A DNA stretch of 62,500 nucleotides from Paenibacillus cellulositrophicus. GTDB taxonomy: Bacteria > Bacillota > Bacilli > Paenibacillales > Paenibacillaceae. A model generated the notes under the pieces. It saw only the letters and a list, made by a program, of their open reading frames with translations. It did no database searches and was not told the DNA's origin. Positions 26,385-35,169 of this stretch are shown here, in pieces. Position 1 is the stretch's first letter; each line of letters starts with the position of its first letter. A program made the position numbers and the translations under genes. The stretch lies in the NCBI RefSeq assembly GCF_009363095.1, contig NZ_CP045295.1, positions 4,347,501 through 4,410,000 of the forward strand, in the 5' to 3' direction.

Positions 26385-29300
26385 TTGGCAGGACATCTTG
26401 TTCAGTATGGTCGACGCACTCGGCGAAGTTATGCACGAATTAATGAAGTACTTGAGATTCCGAACCTGATCGAAATCCAACAGAAATCATATGAATGGTT
26501 TTTGGAGGAAGGATTGCGCGAAATGTTCCAGGATATCTCGCCAATTCAGGATTTTACGGGCAATTTGGTGCTGGAGTTCATCGACTACAGCCTGGGCGAA
26601 CCCAAATACACCGTCGATGACGCGAAAGAGCGTGACGTGACGTATGCGGCACCGCTTCGGGTGAAAGTACGGCTCATCAACAAAGAAACCGGAGAAGTCA
26701 AAGAACAGGAAGTATTCATGGGAGATTTCCCGCTGATGACGGAGACCGGTACATTTATTATCAACGGTGCAGAACGGGTCATTGTCAGCCAGTTGGTACG
26801 CTCTCCTAGCGTCTATTTCAGCACGAAAGTCGATAAAAACGGTAAGAAAACCTACACTGCAACGGTGATTCCAAACCGTGGTGCCTGGCTCGAACTGGAG
26901 ACGGATGCGAAAGACATCATGTATGTCCGGATCGACCGTACCCGTAAAATCCCGGTTACCGTTTTGCTGCGGGCGCTTGGTTTCGGCAGCGACGCCGAAA
27001 TTTTGGACCTGCTCGGCAACGACGAATACATCCGCAACACGCTGGACAAAGACAACACCGATTCCACGGAAAAAGCGCTCATCGAAATTTACGAACGCCT
27101 CCGTCCGGGCGAGCCGCCTACCCTCGACAATGCGAAGAGCTTGCTGGTAGCGCGCTTCTTTGATCCAAAGCGTTATGACCTGGCCAATGTCGGCCGCTAT
27201 AAAATCAATAAAAAGCTGCATATCAAGAACCGTCTGTTCAACCAGCGTCTTGCTGAATCACTGATCGATACCGATACCGGTGAGATCATTGCCGAAGCCG
27301 GACAAATGGTGGACCGCCGCCTCCTTGACGAAATCCTGCCGCACCTGGAGAAGAATGTCGGACACAAGACGTACCATGTTGCCAATGGTGTGCTTGATGC
27401 CGATGACATTCCGATGCAAAGCATCGACGTATTCTCCCCGATCGAAGACGGCAAGGTCGTCAAAGTGATTGCAAACGGGAATATTGATAAATCGGTTAAA
27501 CATATTACGCCTGCTGATATTATTTCCTCGATCAGCTACTTTATTAACCTGCTGCATGGCATCGGCGACACGGACGATATCGACCACCTTGGTAACCGTC
27601 GTCTGCGTTCTGTCGGTGAACTGCTGCAGAACCAGTTCCGTATCGGTCTGTCCCGTATGGAACGCGTCGTACGCGAAAGAATGTCCATCCAGGATGCGAA
27701 TGTCATCACGCCGCAAGCCCTGATCAACATTCGACCGGTTATCGCGTCGATCAAAGAGTTCTTCGGAAGCTCCCAGCTGTCCCAATTTATGGACCAGACC
27801 AACCCGCTTGCTGAACTGACGCACAAACGCCGTCTGTCTGCGCTCGGACCCGGCGGTTTGACGCGTGAGCGCGCGGGCTTTGAAGTCCGTGACGTCCATC
27901 ACAGTCACTACGGCCGGATGTGTCCAATCGAGACGCCGGAGGGTCCGAACATCGGTTTGATCAACTCCTTGTCTACGTTCGCACGGATTAACGAATACGG
28001 CTTTATTGAAGCTCCGTACCGTTGGGTCGATCCGAAGACGGGGATTGTAACAGACCAGATCGACTACCTGACGGCCGATGAGGAAGACAACTATGTGGTC
28101 GCACAGGCGAACGCAGTGCTGAATGAGGACGGCAAGTTTGCGGATGAAATGGTTATCGTCCGTTACAATAAGCAGTCCGACAACATTTTGCCGATGCCGA
28201 GCGAACGCGTGGATTACATGGACGTTTCGCCGAAACAGGTCGTATCGGTCGCAACGGCGCTCATTCCGTTCCTCGAGAACGATGACTCCAACCGCGCCCT
28301 GATGGGATCGAACATGCAGCGTCAGGCTGTGCCGCTTCTCGTGCCTAAAGCTCCGCTTGTAGGTACAGGAATGGAACACAAGTCTGCAAAAGATTCCGGG
28401 GTATGTATCGTTTCCAAATATGACGGTGTAGTTGAACGTTCTTCCGCCAACGAAATCTGGGTGCGCCGCATCGAGACCGTGGACGGCAAAGAAGTCAAAG
28501 GCGACATCATTAAACATAAATTACACAAATTTATGCGTTCGAACCAAGGCACATGCATCAACCAGCGTCCGATCGTGAAGAGAGGCGACGTCATCAAGAA
28601 GGGCGACATCCTCGCGGACGGACCTTCGACGGAAATGGGCGAGTTGGCTCTTGGTCGTAACGTTGTCGTAGCATTCATGACCTGGGAAGGTTATAACTAC
28701 GAGGATGCCATCCTCCTCAGCGAGAAGCTGGTGAAGGAAGATGTGTACACTTCGATTCACATCGAGGAATACGAATCTGAAGCGCGCGACACCAAGCTCG
28801 GACCGGAAGAAATTACCCGCGATATTCCGAACGTAGGCGAGGAAGCTCTTAAGAACCTCGACGAGCGCGGCATTATCCGGATCGGTGCCGAAATCAGCGC
28901 CGGCGACATTCTCGTCGGTAAAGTTACTCCGAAAGGCGTAACGGAGCTGACGGCGGAAGAACGCCTGCTGCACGCCATCTTCGGTGAGAAGGCGCGTGAA
29001 GTGCGCGACACCTCCCTGCGCGTACCGCATGGTAGTGACGGGATTATCGTGGACGTCAAAGTGTTTACCCGTGAGAACGGCGACGAGCTGCCTCCTGGTG
29101 TAAACCAACTGGTTCGGGTGTACATCGCTCAGAAACGTAAAATTTCTGAAGGTGACAAAATGGCCGGTCGTCACGGTAACAAAGGGGTCGTAGCCCGCAT
29201 CCTGCCTGAAGAAGATATGCCGTTCCTGCCGGACGGTACGCCGGTACAGGTCGTACTGAACCCGCTGGGGGTACCTTCCCGGATGAACATCGGGCAGGTT

Positions 29301-29930
29301 CTGGAAGTCCACTTGGGCTTTGCGGCCATGCGTCTTGGTATTCACGTGGCTACGCCGGTATTCGACGGTGCCAATGAATATGACGTATTTGACACCATGG
29401 AAGAAGCCGGCATGCAGCGCAACGGTAAGACGCGTCTGTACGACGGCCGCACGGGCGAGATGTTCGAACGTGAGGTTACCGTCGGTGTCATGCACATGAT
29501 CAAGCTGGCCCACATGGTTGACGATAAAATCCATGCCCGTTCAACTGGACCATACTCGCTCGTTACGCAGCAGCCTCTGGGTGGTAAAGCCCAGTTCGGC
29601 GGACAGCGCTTCGGTGAGATGGAAGTTTGGGCGCTGGAAGCATACGGCGCCGCATATACACTGCAAGAGATCCTGACCGTCAAATCCGACGATGTGGTCG
29701 GCCGGGTGAAAACCTACGAGTCCATCGTTAAAGGCGAGAACGTTCCGGAACCGGGTGTTCCTGAATCGTTCAAGGTTCTGATCAAAGAGCTTCAATCCCT
29801 CGGTATGGATGTTAAGATCCTGAGCGGTGACGAGCAGGAGATCGAGATGAAAGAGCTCGATGATGAAGACGAGGCAGCCGGCGATAAGCTGAGCCTCAAC
29901 CTGGAAGGCGAAGAAGTCGGAGTGGAATAA
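26385..29930 (+). CDS. rpoB: DNA-directed RNA polymerase subunit beta
   Basis: RpoB forms one pincer of RNA polymerase and part of the active site. The 1181-aa protein lacks the long lineage-specific insertions of proteobacterial RpoB, as expected for Firmicutes. The rifampicin region (SQLSQFMDQTNPLAEL, then THKRRLSALGPGGL) shows no known resistance substitution. The segments GRHGNKGVVA and VGVMHMIKLAHMVDDKIHAR are typical of the active-site side. The start is TTG 26385 after GAGGGGTGAG; the ATG at 26367 would lie in or before that site. rpoC follows after 83 nt. Confidence 0.98.
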   Translation: MAGHLVQYGRRTRRSYARINEVLEIPNLIEIQQKSYEWFLEEGLREMFQDISPIQDFTGNLVLEFIDYSLGEPKYTVDDAKERDVTYAAPLRVKVRLINKETGEVKEQEVFMGDFPLMTETGTFIINGAERVIVSQLVRSPSVYFSTKVDKNGKKTYTATVIPNRGAWLELETDAKDIMYVRIDRTRKIPVTVLLRALGFGSDAEILDLLGNDEYIRNTLDKDNTDSTEKALIEIYERLRPGEPPTLDNAKSLLVARFFDPKRYDLANVGRYKINKKLHIKNRLFNQRLAESLIDTDTGEIIAEAGQMVDRRLLDEILPHLEKNVGHKTYHVANGVLDADDIPMQSIDVFSPIEDGKVVKVIANGNIDKSVKHITPADIISSISYFINLLHGIGDTDDIDHLGNRRLRSVGELLQNQFRIGLSRMERVVRERMSIQDANVITPQALINIRPVIASIKEFFGSSQLSQFMDQTNPLAELTHKRRLSALGPGGLTRERAGFEVRDVHHSHYGRMCPIETPEGPNIGLINSLSTFARINEYGFIEAPYRWVDPKTGIVTDQIDYLTADEEDNYVVAQANAVLNEDGKFADEMVIVRYNKQSDNILPMPSERVDYMDVSPKQVVSVATALIPFLENDDSNRALMGSNMQRQAVPLLVPKAPLVGTGMEHKSAKDSGVCIVSKYDGVVERSSANEIWVRRIETVDGKEVKGDIIKHKLHKFMRSNQGTCINQRPIVKRGDVIKKGDILADGPSTEMGELALGRNVVVAFMTWEGYNYEDAILLSEKLVKEDVYTSIHIEEYESEARDTKLGPEEITRDIPNVGEEALKNLDERGIIRIGAEISAGDILVGKVTPKGVTELTAEERLLHAIFGEKAREVRDTSLRVPHGSDGIIVDVKVFTRENGDELPPGVNQLVRVYIAQKRKISEGDKMAGRHGNKGVVARILPEEDMPFLPDGTPVQVVLNPLGVPSRMNIGQVLEVHLGFAAMRLGIHVATPVFDGANEYDVFDTMEEAGMQRNGKTRLYDGRTGEMFEREVTVGVMHMIKLAHMVDDKIHARSTGPYSLVTQQPLGGKAQFGGQRFGEMEVWALEAYGAAYTLQEILTVKSDDVVGRVKTYESIVKGENVPEPGVPESFKVLIKELQSLGMDVKILSGDEQEIEMKELDDEDEAAGDKLSLNLEGEEVGVE

Positions 29931-30013
29931 AGACCGTGTGAAGGCGGGCGGGGATACCGTCCGTCCTCATTCACGGTTTAAATCATTAGGACTAGGTTAA
30001 GGAGGGTTGCTCC

Positions 30014-33000
30014 TTGTTGGACGTTAACAATTTCGAATTCATGAAGATCGGGCTTGCATCCCCGGAAAAAATTCGTTCATGGTCCCGCGGAGAAGTGAAA
30101 AAGCCGGAAACCATCAATTACCGTACGCTCAAACCGGAGAAAGAAGGCCTGTTCTGCGAACGGATTTTTGGACCGCAAAAAGACTGGGAATGCCATTGCG
30201 GCAAATATAAGCGTGTCCGTTACAAAGGCGTAGTCTGCGATCGCTGCGGCGTAGAAGTTACCCGCGCGAAGGTGCGCCGCGAACGGATGGGCCATATTGA
30301 GCTGGCAGCTCCTGTATCCCATATCTGGTACTTTAAAGGCATTCCGAGCCGTATGGGTCTCGCTTTGGATATGTCGCCAAGATCTCTGGAAGAGATCATT
30401 TACTTTGCATCTTATGTAGTAACCGACCCTGGAGATACGCCTCTGGAGAAGAAACAGCTTCTGTCCGAGAAAGAATACCGCAGCTACCGTGAAAAATACG
30501 GCTATGGTTTCCAAGCGGGTATGGGTGCTGAAGCGATCAAGAAGCTGCTGCAGGATCTCGATATCGAAAAGGAACTCGAGTTTCTGAAGGAAGAGCTGCG
30601 CACGGCTCAAGGCCAACGCCGTAACCGTGCGATCAAGCGTCTGGAAGTCATCGAGGCTTTCCGCAACTCCGGCAACAAACCAGAGTGGATGATCATGGAC
30701 GTATTGCCGGTTATCCCTCCGGAACTGCGCCCGATGGTACAGCTGGACGGCGGACGCTTTGCAACGTCTGACCTGAACGACCTGTACCGCCGCGTGATCA
30801 ACCGGAACAACCGCTTGAAGCGTCTGCTTGACCTGGGAGCTCCGGACATCATCGTTCAGAACGAAAAACGGATGCTGCAGGAAGCGGTTGACGCCCTGAT
30901 CGACAACGGCCGCCGCGGTCGTCCGGTTACTGGACCAGGCAACCGTCCGCTGAAATCCCTCAGCCACATGCTGAAAGGTAAGCAAGGACGTTTCCGGCAA
31001 AACCTGCTCGGTAAACGCGTTGACTATTCCGGTCGTTCCGTTATCGTCGTCGGTCCGTACCTGAAAATGTATCAGTGCGGTCTGCCGAAGAAAATGGCGC
31101 TGGAACTGTTCAAGCCGTTTGTCATGAAAGAACTTGTAAACAAGGGCCTCGCCCATAACATTAAGAGCGCCAAACGTAAGGTTGAGCGCGTAAGTCCGGA
31201 AGTCTGGGACGTTCTCGAAGAAGTCATTAAAGAGCATCCGGTTCTGCTGAACCGTGCCCCTACGCTTCACCGTCTCGGTATCCAGGCGTTTGAACCGATC
31301 CTGGTGGAAGGTCACGCGATCCGTCTGCATCCGCTCGTATGTACGGCTTACAACGCCGACTTCGACGGTGACCAGATGGCGGTTCACGTTCCGCTGTCCG
31401 CAGAGGCACAGGCTGAAGCCCGTATCCTCATGCTGGCATCCGGCAACATTTTGAACCCTAAAGACGGTAAACCGGTCGTAACTCCTTCGCAGGATATGGT
31501 TCTCGGATCCTTCTATCTGACCATGGACAACAAGGAAGAGAAAGGTTCCGGCATGATCCTGAGCTCTGTGAACGAAGCCGTATCGGCTTACCAACGCGGA
31601 ACCGCAGGTCTGCATGCACGGGTAGCCATTCCGGTAAAAGCGCTCGGCAAAACGAGCTTTACCGACAAGCAGCAGGACGCAATGCTCTTGACGACCGTCG
31701 GACGCATCATTTTCAACGAAATTTTCCCGAGCAGCTTCCCGTACATTAACGAAGCAACCCGCGACAATCTGTTCAACGGGACCCCGGAAAAATATTTCGT
31801 CTATGAAAAAGGCGCGGACATCCGCGAGCGCATGTACGACCTGCCTATAAGCAGCGCTGTTGGTAAAGAGTATCTGGGCCAAATCATTGCCCGCTGCTTC
31901 GAGATTTACCACACGACGGAAACTTCCGTTATTCTGGATAAAATCAAGCAGCTCGGCTTCACGTATTCGACGCGTGCCGGCGTAACCGTTGCGGTATCCG
32001 ACGTTATCGTTCCTGATGAGAAACAGGCGATCCTGAAGGAATCCGACGAGAAGGTTGCTGTCGTTACGAACCAATACCGCCGCGGCTTGATTACGAACGA
32101 AGAACGGTACGACCGCGTTATCGATATTTGGTCCAAGGCGAAGGATGACATTACGGACATCCTGATGAAATCCATGGACCGCTTTAACTCCATCATGCTC
32201 ATGGTTGATTCCAAAGCACGGGGTAACAAATCGCAGATTACTCAGCTCGGCGGTATGCGGGGTCTGATGGCGAACCCATCCGGCCGGATCATCGAACTCC
32301 CGATCAAATCCAACTTCCGTGAAGGCCTGACCGTCCTCGAGTACTTCCTGTCGACGCACGGTGCCCGTAAAGGTCTGGCGGATACCGCGCTGCGTACAGC
32401 GGACTCCGGTTACCTGACACGCCGTCTGGTTGACGTTGCCCAGGACGTTATCGTCCGTGAAGAAGACTGCGGTACCGATAAAGGCTTTACCGTCAGCCGG
32501 ATTCAGGATGGTAAAGAGGTTATCGAGGATCTGTATGACCGTATTGAAGGACGCTACTGCTTCGAGACGGTTCGTCATCCGGAAACCAAGGAAATTCTGG
32601 TTAACCGCAACGAGCTGATCGATTCGGATAAAGCGAACCTGATCGTCAACTCCGGCGTAACAAAACTGCAAATCCGTTCGGTACTCAGCTGCCGTGCCCG
32701 TCATGGCGTATGTAAGAAGTGCTACGGACGCAACCTGGCCACAGGCAAATTCGTGGAAATCGGGGAAGCTGTCGGCATCATCGCGGCGCAATCCATCGGT
32801 GAACCAGGAACCCAGCTTACCATGCGTACGTTCCATACCGGTGGTGTCGCAGGGGACGATATTACCCAAGGTCTTCCGCGTATTCAGGAGCTTTTCGAAG
32901 CCCGGAATCCGAAAGGTCAAGCAACCATTAGTGAAATCGACGGCGTCGTGAAGGAAATCCGCGAAGCGAAAGACCGTCGTGAAATCGAAGTCCAAGGTGA

Positions 33001-33628
33001 AGCGGAAACGAAAGTGTACTCCGTTACTTACGGTTCCCGTCTGCGCGTAAGCGAAGGTCAGGAAATCGAAGCCGGCGACGAGCTGACAGACGGTTCCATT
33101 GACCCGAAAGAAATGCTGCGCATTAAAGGCATCCGCGGGGTGCAGAACTACATTCTGCAGGAAGTACAGCGCGTATACCGTAACCAGGGCGTAGAAATCA
33201 ATGATAAGCACGTCGAAGTAATGATCAAGCAGATGCTGCGTAAAATCCGTATCGTCGATGCGGGAGATACACCGCTTCTTCCTGGATCATTCACCGACAT
33301 TCATGAATACGAAGCAGCGAACAAAGAAGCAATCCTGTCCGGAAAAGAGCCTGCGGTGGCCAAACCGGTTCTGCTCGGTATCACCAAGGCTTCCCTGGAG
33401 ACCGATTCCTTCTTGTCCGCGGCATCCTTCCAGGAGACGACCCGCGTCCTTACCGATGCGGCGATCAAAGGCAAGGTTGACCAGCTGCTCGGCCTGAAAG
33501 AAAATGTCATCATCGGTAAATTGATCCCTGCAGGTACCGGTATGAACCGTTACCGCAGTGTCAAATTCGATGATCCGAACATCGAAGATCAGGACTCCAA
33601 GGAGCTTGAAACGGCAACAGTAGAGTAA
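30014..33628 (+). CDS. rpoC: DNA-directed RNA polymerase subunit beta'
   Basis: RpoC carries the catalytic magnesium site. The 1204-aa protein shows the N-terminal zinc finger (CHCGKYKRVRYKGVVCDRCG), the absolutely conserved NADFDGDQMAVH with three Mg-binding aspartates, the second zinc site (CRARHGVCKKCYGR) and the trigger-loop region near GEPGTQLTMRTFHTGG. Translation begins at TTG 30014 (or the adjacent TTG 30017) behind GGAGGG. The insertion common in proteobacteria is absent. It forms a transcript with rpoB. Confidence 0.98.
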   Translation: MLDVNNFEFMKIGLASPEKIRSWSRGEVKKPETINYRTLKPEKEGLFCERIFGPQKDWECHCGKYKRVRYKGVVCDRCGVEVTRAKVRRERMGHIELAAPVSHIWYFKGIPSRMGLALDMSPRSLEEIIYFASYVVTDPGDTPLEKKQLLSEKEYRSYREKYGYGFQAGMGAEAIKKLLQDLDIEKELEFLKEELRTAQGQRRNRAIKRLEVIEAFRNSGNKPEWMIMDVLPVIPPELRPMVQLDGGRFATSDLNDLYRRVINRNNRLKRLLDLGAPDIIVQNEKRMLQEAVDALIDNGRRGRPVTGPGNRPLKSLSHMLKGKQGRFRQNLLGKRVDYSGRSVIVVGPYLKMYQCGLPKKMALELFKPFVMKELVNKGLAHNIKSAKRKVERVSPEVWDVLEEVIKEHPVLLNRAPTLHRLGIQAFEPILVEGHAIRLHPLVCTAYNADFDGDQMAVHVPLSAEAQAEARILMLASGNILNPKDGKPVVTPSQDMVLGSFYLTMDNKEEKGSGMILSSVNEAVSAYQRGTAGLHARVAIPVKALGKTSFTDKQQDAMLLTTVGRIIFNEIFPSSFPYINEATRDNLFNGTPEKYFVYEKGADIRERMYDLPISSAVGKEYLGQIIARCFEIYHTTETSVILDKIKQLGFTYSTRAGVTVAVSDVIVPDEKQAILKESDEKVAVVTNQYRRGLITNEERYDRVIDIWSKAKDDITDILMKSMDRFNSIMLMVDSKARGNKSQITQLGGMRGLMANPSGRIIELPIKSNFREGLTVLEYFLSTHGARKGLADTALRTADSGYLTRRLVDVAQDVIVREEDCGTDKGFTVSRIQDGKEVIEDLYDRIEGRYCFETVRHPETKEILVNRNELIDSDKANLIVNSGVTKLQIRSVLSCRARHGVCKKCYGRNLATGKFVEIGEAVGIIAAQSIGEPGTQLTMRTFHTGGVAGDDITQGLPRIQELFEARNPKGQATISEIDGVVKEIREAKDRREIEVQGEAETKVYSVTYGSRLRVSEGQEIEAGDELTDGSIDPKEMLRIKGIRGVQNYILQEVQRVYRNQGVEINDKHVEVMIKQMLRKIRIVDAGDTPLLPGSFTDIHEYEAANKEAILSGKEPAVAKPVLLGITKASLETDSFLSAASFQETTRVLTDAAIKGKVDQLLGLKENVIIGKLIPAGTGMNRYRSVKFDDPNIEDQDSKELETATVE

Positions 33629-33706
33629 TAGACTGCTAATCAGGCGGTTTTGCGCGGAGGCGGCATGAAAAAAGGCTGCTTCCGCGAAAACTTTCCTGAA
33701 ACATTC

Positions 33707-33735
33707 TTGACATCGCCTAATGCAAGTGCTAATAT
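33707..33735 (+). promoter_or_regulatory. Promoter of the L7Ae-like gene and str operon
   Basis: A perfect TTGACA (33707-33712), a 17-nt spacer and TAATAT (33730-33735), 54 nt before the next start codon. Confidence 0.75.
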
Positions 33736-33788
33736 AGCAAAGGTGCGTGAGTAGTTAAGTACCCCTGTGCTTTTGGAGGAATCGCAAG

Positions 33789-34040
33789 ATGTCTAATGAT
33801 AAAGGATTACAGGATGCTCATGTCAAGATCGGTGCCAAACAAACGATGAAACTCGTAGAATTGGGCCAAGCCGCCGAAGTGTTTGTGGCGGAAGATGCGG
33901 AACACCGGCTCGTTTCAAAGGTTGAAGCTCTTTGCACTAAGCATGGAGTGAAGATCACCTATGTGGATACTATGCATCATTTGGGTAAAGCATGTGGAAT
34001 TGAAGTGGGCGCAGCGATGGCCGCTATCGTTAAATCATAG
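33789..34040 (+). CDS. rplGB: L7Ae-like kink-turn RNA-binding protein (YbxF/RplGB)
   Basis: The 83-aa protein belongs to the L7Ae/L30e family, which binds kink-turn RNA. The B. subtilis homologue binds k-turns (including riboswitch k-turns in vitro) and associates with the ribosome. Family features include GAKQTMKLVELGQAAEVFVAEDA near the N-terminus, quoted here as GAKQTMKLVELGQAAE, and the C-terminal LGKACGIEVGAAMAA. The ATG at 33789 follows TGGAGGA. It lies in the conserved rpoC-rplGB-rpsL order and has a clear promoter of its own. Confidence 0.93.
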   Translation: MSNDKGLQDAHVKIGAKQTMKLVELGQAAEVFVAEDAEHRLVSKVEALCTKHGVKITYVDTMHHLGKACGIEVGAAMAAIVKS

Positions 34041-34184
34041 TTGTAAGGAACGTTTTTGTTGGGGAAATCAACAGAGTTCTTCCGGCAAAGACTTTTCATT
34101 TGTTCTTTTATGAACCGCCTGGGTCTGTGGACTTAAAAAGAGGTTTGTAATGAGGATAAGTATTATGGGAAGGGGGTGGCTAAC

Positions 34185-34607
34185 ATGCCAACAATTAACC
34201 AGCTAGTTCGTAAAGGACGTCAAGCTAAGATCTACAAGTCGAAGTCCCCTGCATTGCAGAAAGGATACAACGCTCTGAAGCGTGAAGAGACAGGACTTAG
34301 CGCTCCTCAAAAACGTGGTGTCTGCACCCGTGTAGGTACAATGACTCCGAAGAAACCGAACTCCGCGCTTCGTAAATATGCCCGTGTTCGCTTGACGAAC
34401 CGCATCGAGGTGACTGCTTACATTCCGGGGATCGGACACAACCTGCAAGAGCACAGTGTGGTATTGGTTCGCGGTGGACGGGTAAAAGACCTTCCAGGTG
34501 TTCGTTACCATATCGTTCGCGGTGCGCTTGATACTGCAGGTGTGAACAACCGGATGCAAGCTCGTTCCAAATACGGCGCGAAACGTCCGAAAGCTAAAAA
34601 ATCGTAA
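34185..34607 (+). CDS. rpsL: 30S ribosomal protein S12
   Basis: S12 sits at the decoding centre and affects accuracy. The 140-aa protein has the decoding loops TPKKPNSALRK and GRVKDLPGVRYH, both with the wild-type residues at the positions where streptomycin resistance arises. The ATG at 34185 follows AGGGGGTGG; a short in-frame extension upstream lacks a ribosome binding site. It is the first gene of the str cluster rpsL-rpsG-fusA-tuf. Confidence 0.98.
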   Translation: MPTINQLVRKGRQAKIYKSKSPALQKGYNALKREETGLSAPQKRGVCTRVGTMTPKKPNSALRKYARVRLTNRIEVTAYIPGIGHNLQEHSVVLVRGGRVKDLPGVRYHIVRGALDTAGVNNRMQARSKYGAKRPKAKKS

Positions 34608-34650
34608 TTGATTTCTATAAGATTTCAAGACTTGAGAAAGGGGGATATCC

Positions 34651-35121
34651 ATGCCACGCAAAGGTCCAGTTAGTAAGAGAGACGTATTGCCAGATCCGGT
34701 GTACAACAGCAAACTGGTTACACGCCTTATCAACCGCATCATGCTGGATGGTAAAAGAGGTGTTGCCCAAAGCATCCTTTACAATTCGTTCAAGCTGATT
34801 CAAGAACGTACGGGTAAAGATCCTATGGAAGTGTTTGAAGCAGCCATCAAAAATATCATGCCAGTACTGGAAGTTAAAGCTCGCCGTGTCGGCGGTGCCA
34901 ACTACCAGGTGCCGATTGAAGTAAAACCTGAAAGACGTACGTCTTTGGGATTACGTTGGCTCGTGAACTACTCCCGCAACCGCGGTGAGAAGACAATGGA
35001 AGAGCGTTTGGCGGCTGAGATCATCGACGCTTCCAACAACACAGGCGCTTCCGTTAAGAAACGCGAGGACACTCACAAAATGGCTGAAGCGAACAAAGCG
35101 TTTGCTCACTACCGCTGGTAG
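34651..35121 (+). CDS. rpsG: 30S ribosomal protein S7
   Basis: S7 nucleates assembly of the 30S head and contacts E-site tRNA. The 156-aa protein is the standard length, with the beta-hairpin region YQVPIEVKPERR and the basic N-terminus. The ATG at 34651 follows AAAGGGGGA, 43 nt after rpsL. S7 is the autoregulator of the str operon in E. coli; no such site is evident here. Confidence 0.98.
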   Translation: MPRKGPVSKRDVLPDPVYNSKLVTRLINRIMLDGKRGVAQSILYNSFKLIQERTGKDPMEVFEAAIKNIMPVLEVKARRVGGANYQVPIEVKPERRTSLGLRWLVNYSRNRGEKTMEERLAAEIIDASNNTGASVKKREDTHKMAEANKAFAHYRW

Positions 35122-35169
35122 AATTCGGCTCAATAAATTACACTTCAATTTTGAAGGGAGACTATTTTC

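Noticed and set aside
30077..33211. A 1044-codon open frame on the minus strand opposite rpoC, and similar long antisense frames opposite clpC (5730-7721), fusA (34951-37185), tuf and rpoB
   Set aside because: They mirror the codon structure of strongly biased + strand genes, have no ribosome binding sites, and look unlike any protein I know. They are by-products of low stop frequency in the complementary frame.
33640..33700. A hairpin between rpoC and the L7Ae-like gene as an rpoC terminator
   Set aside because: Arms around GCGCGGAGGC and GCTTCCGCG pair imperfectly and no T run follows, so termination is not supported.
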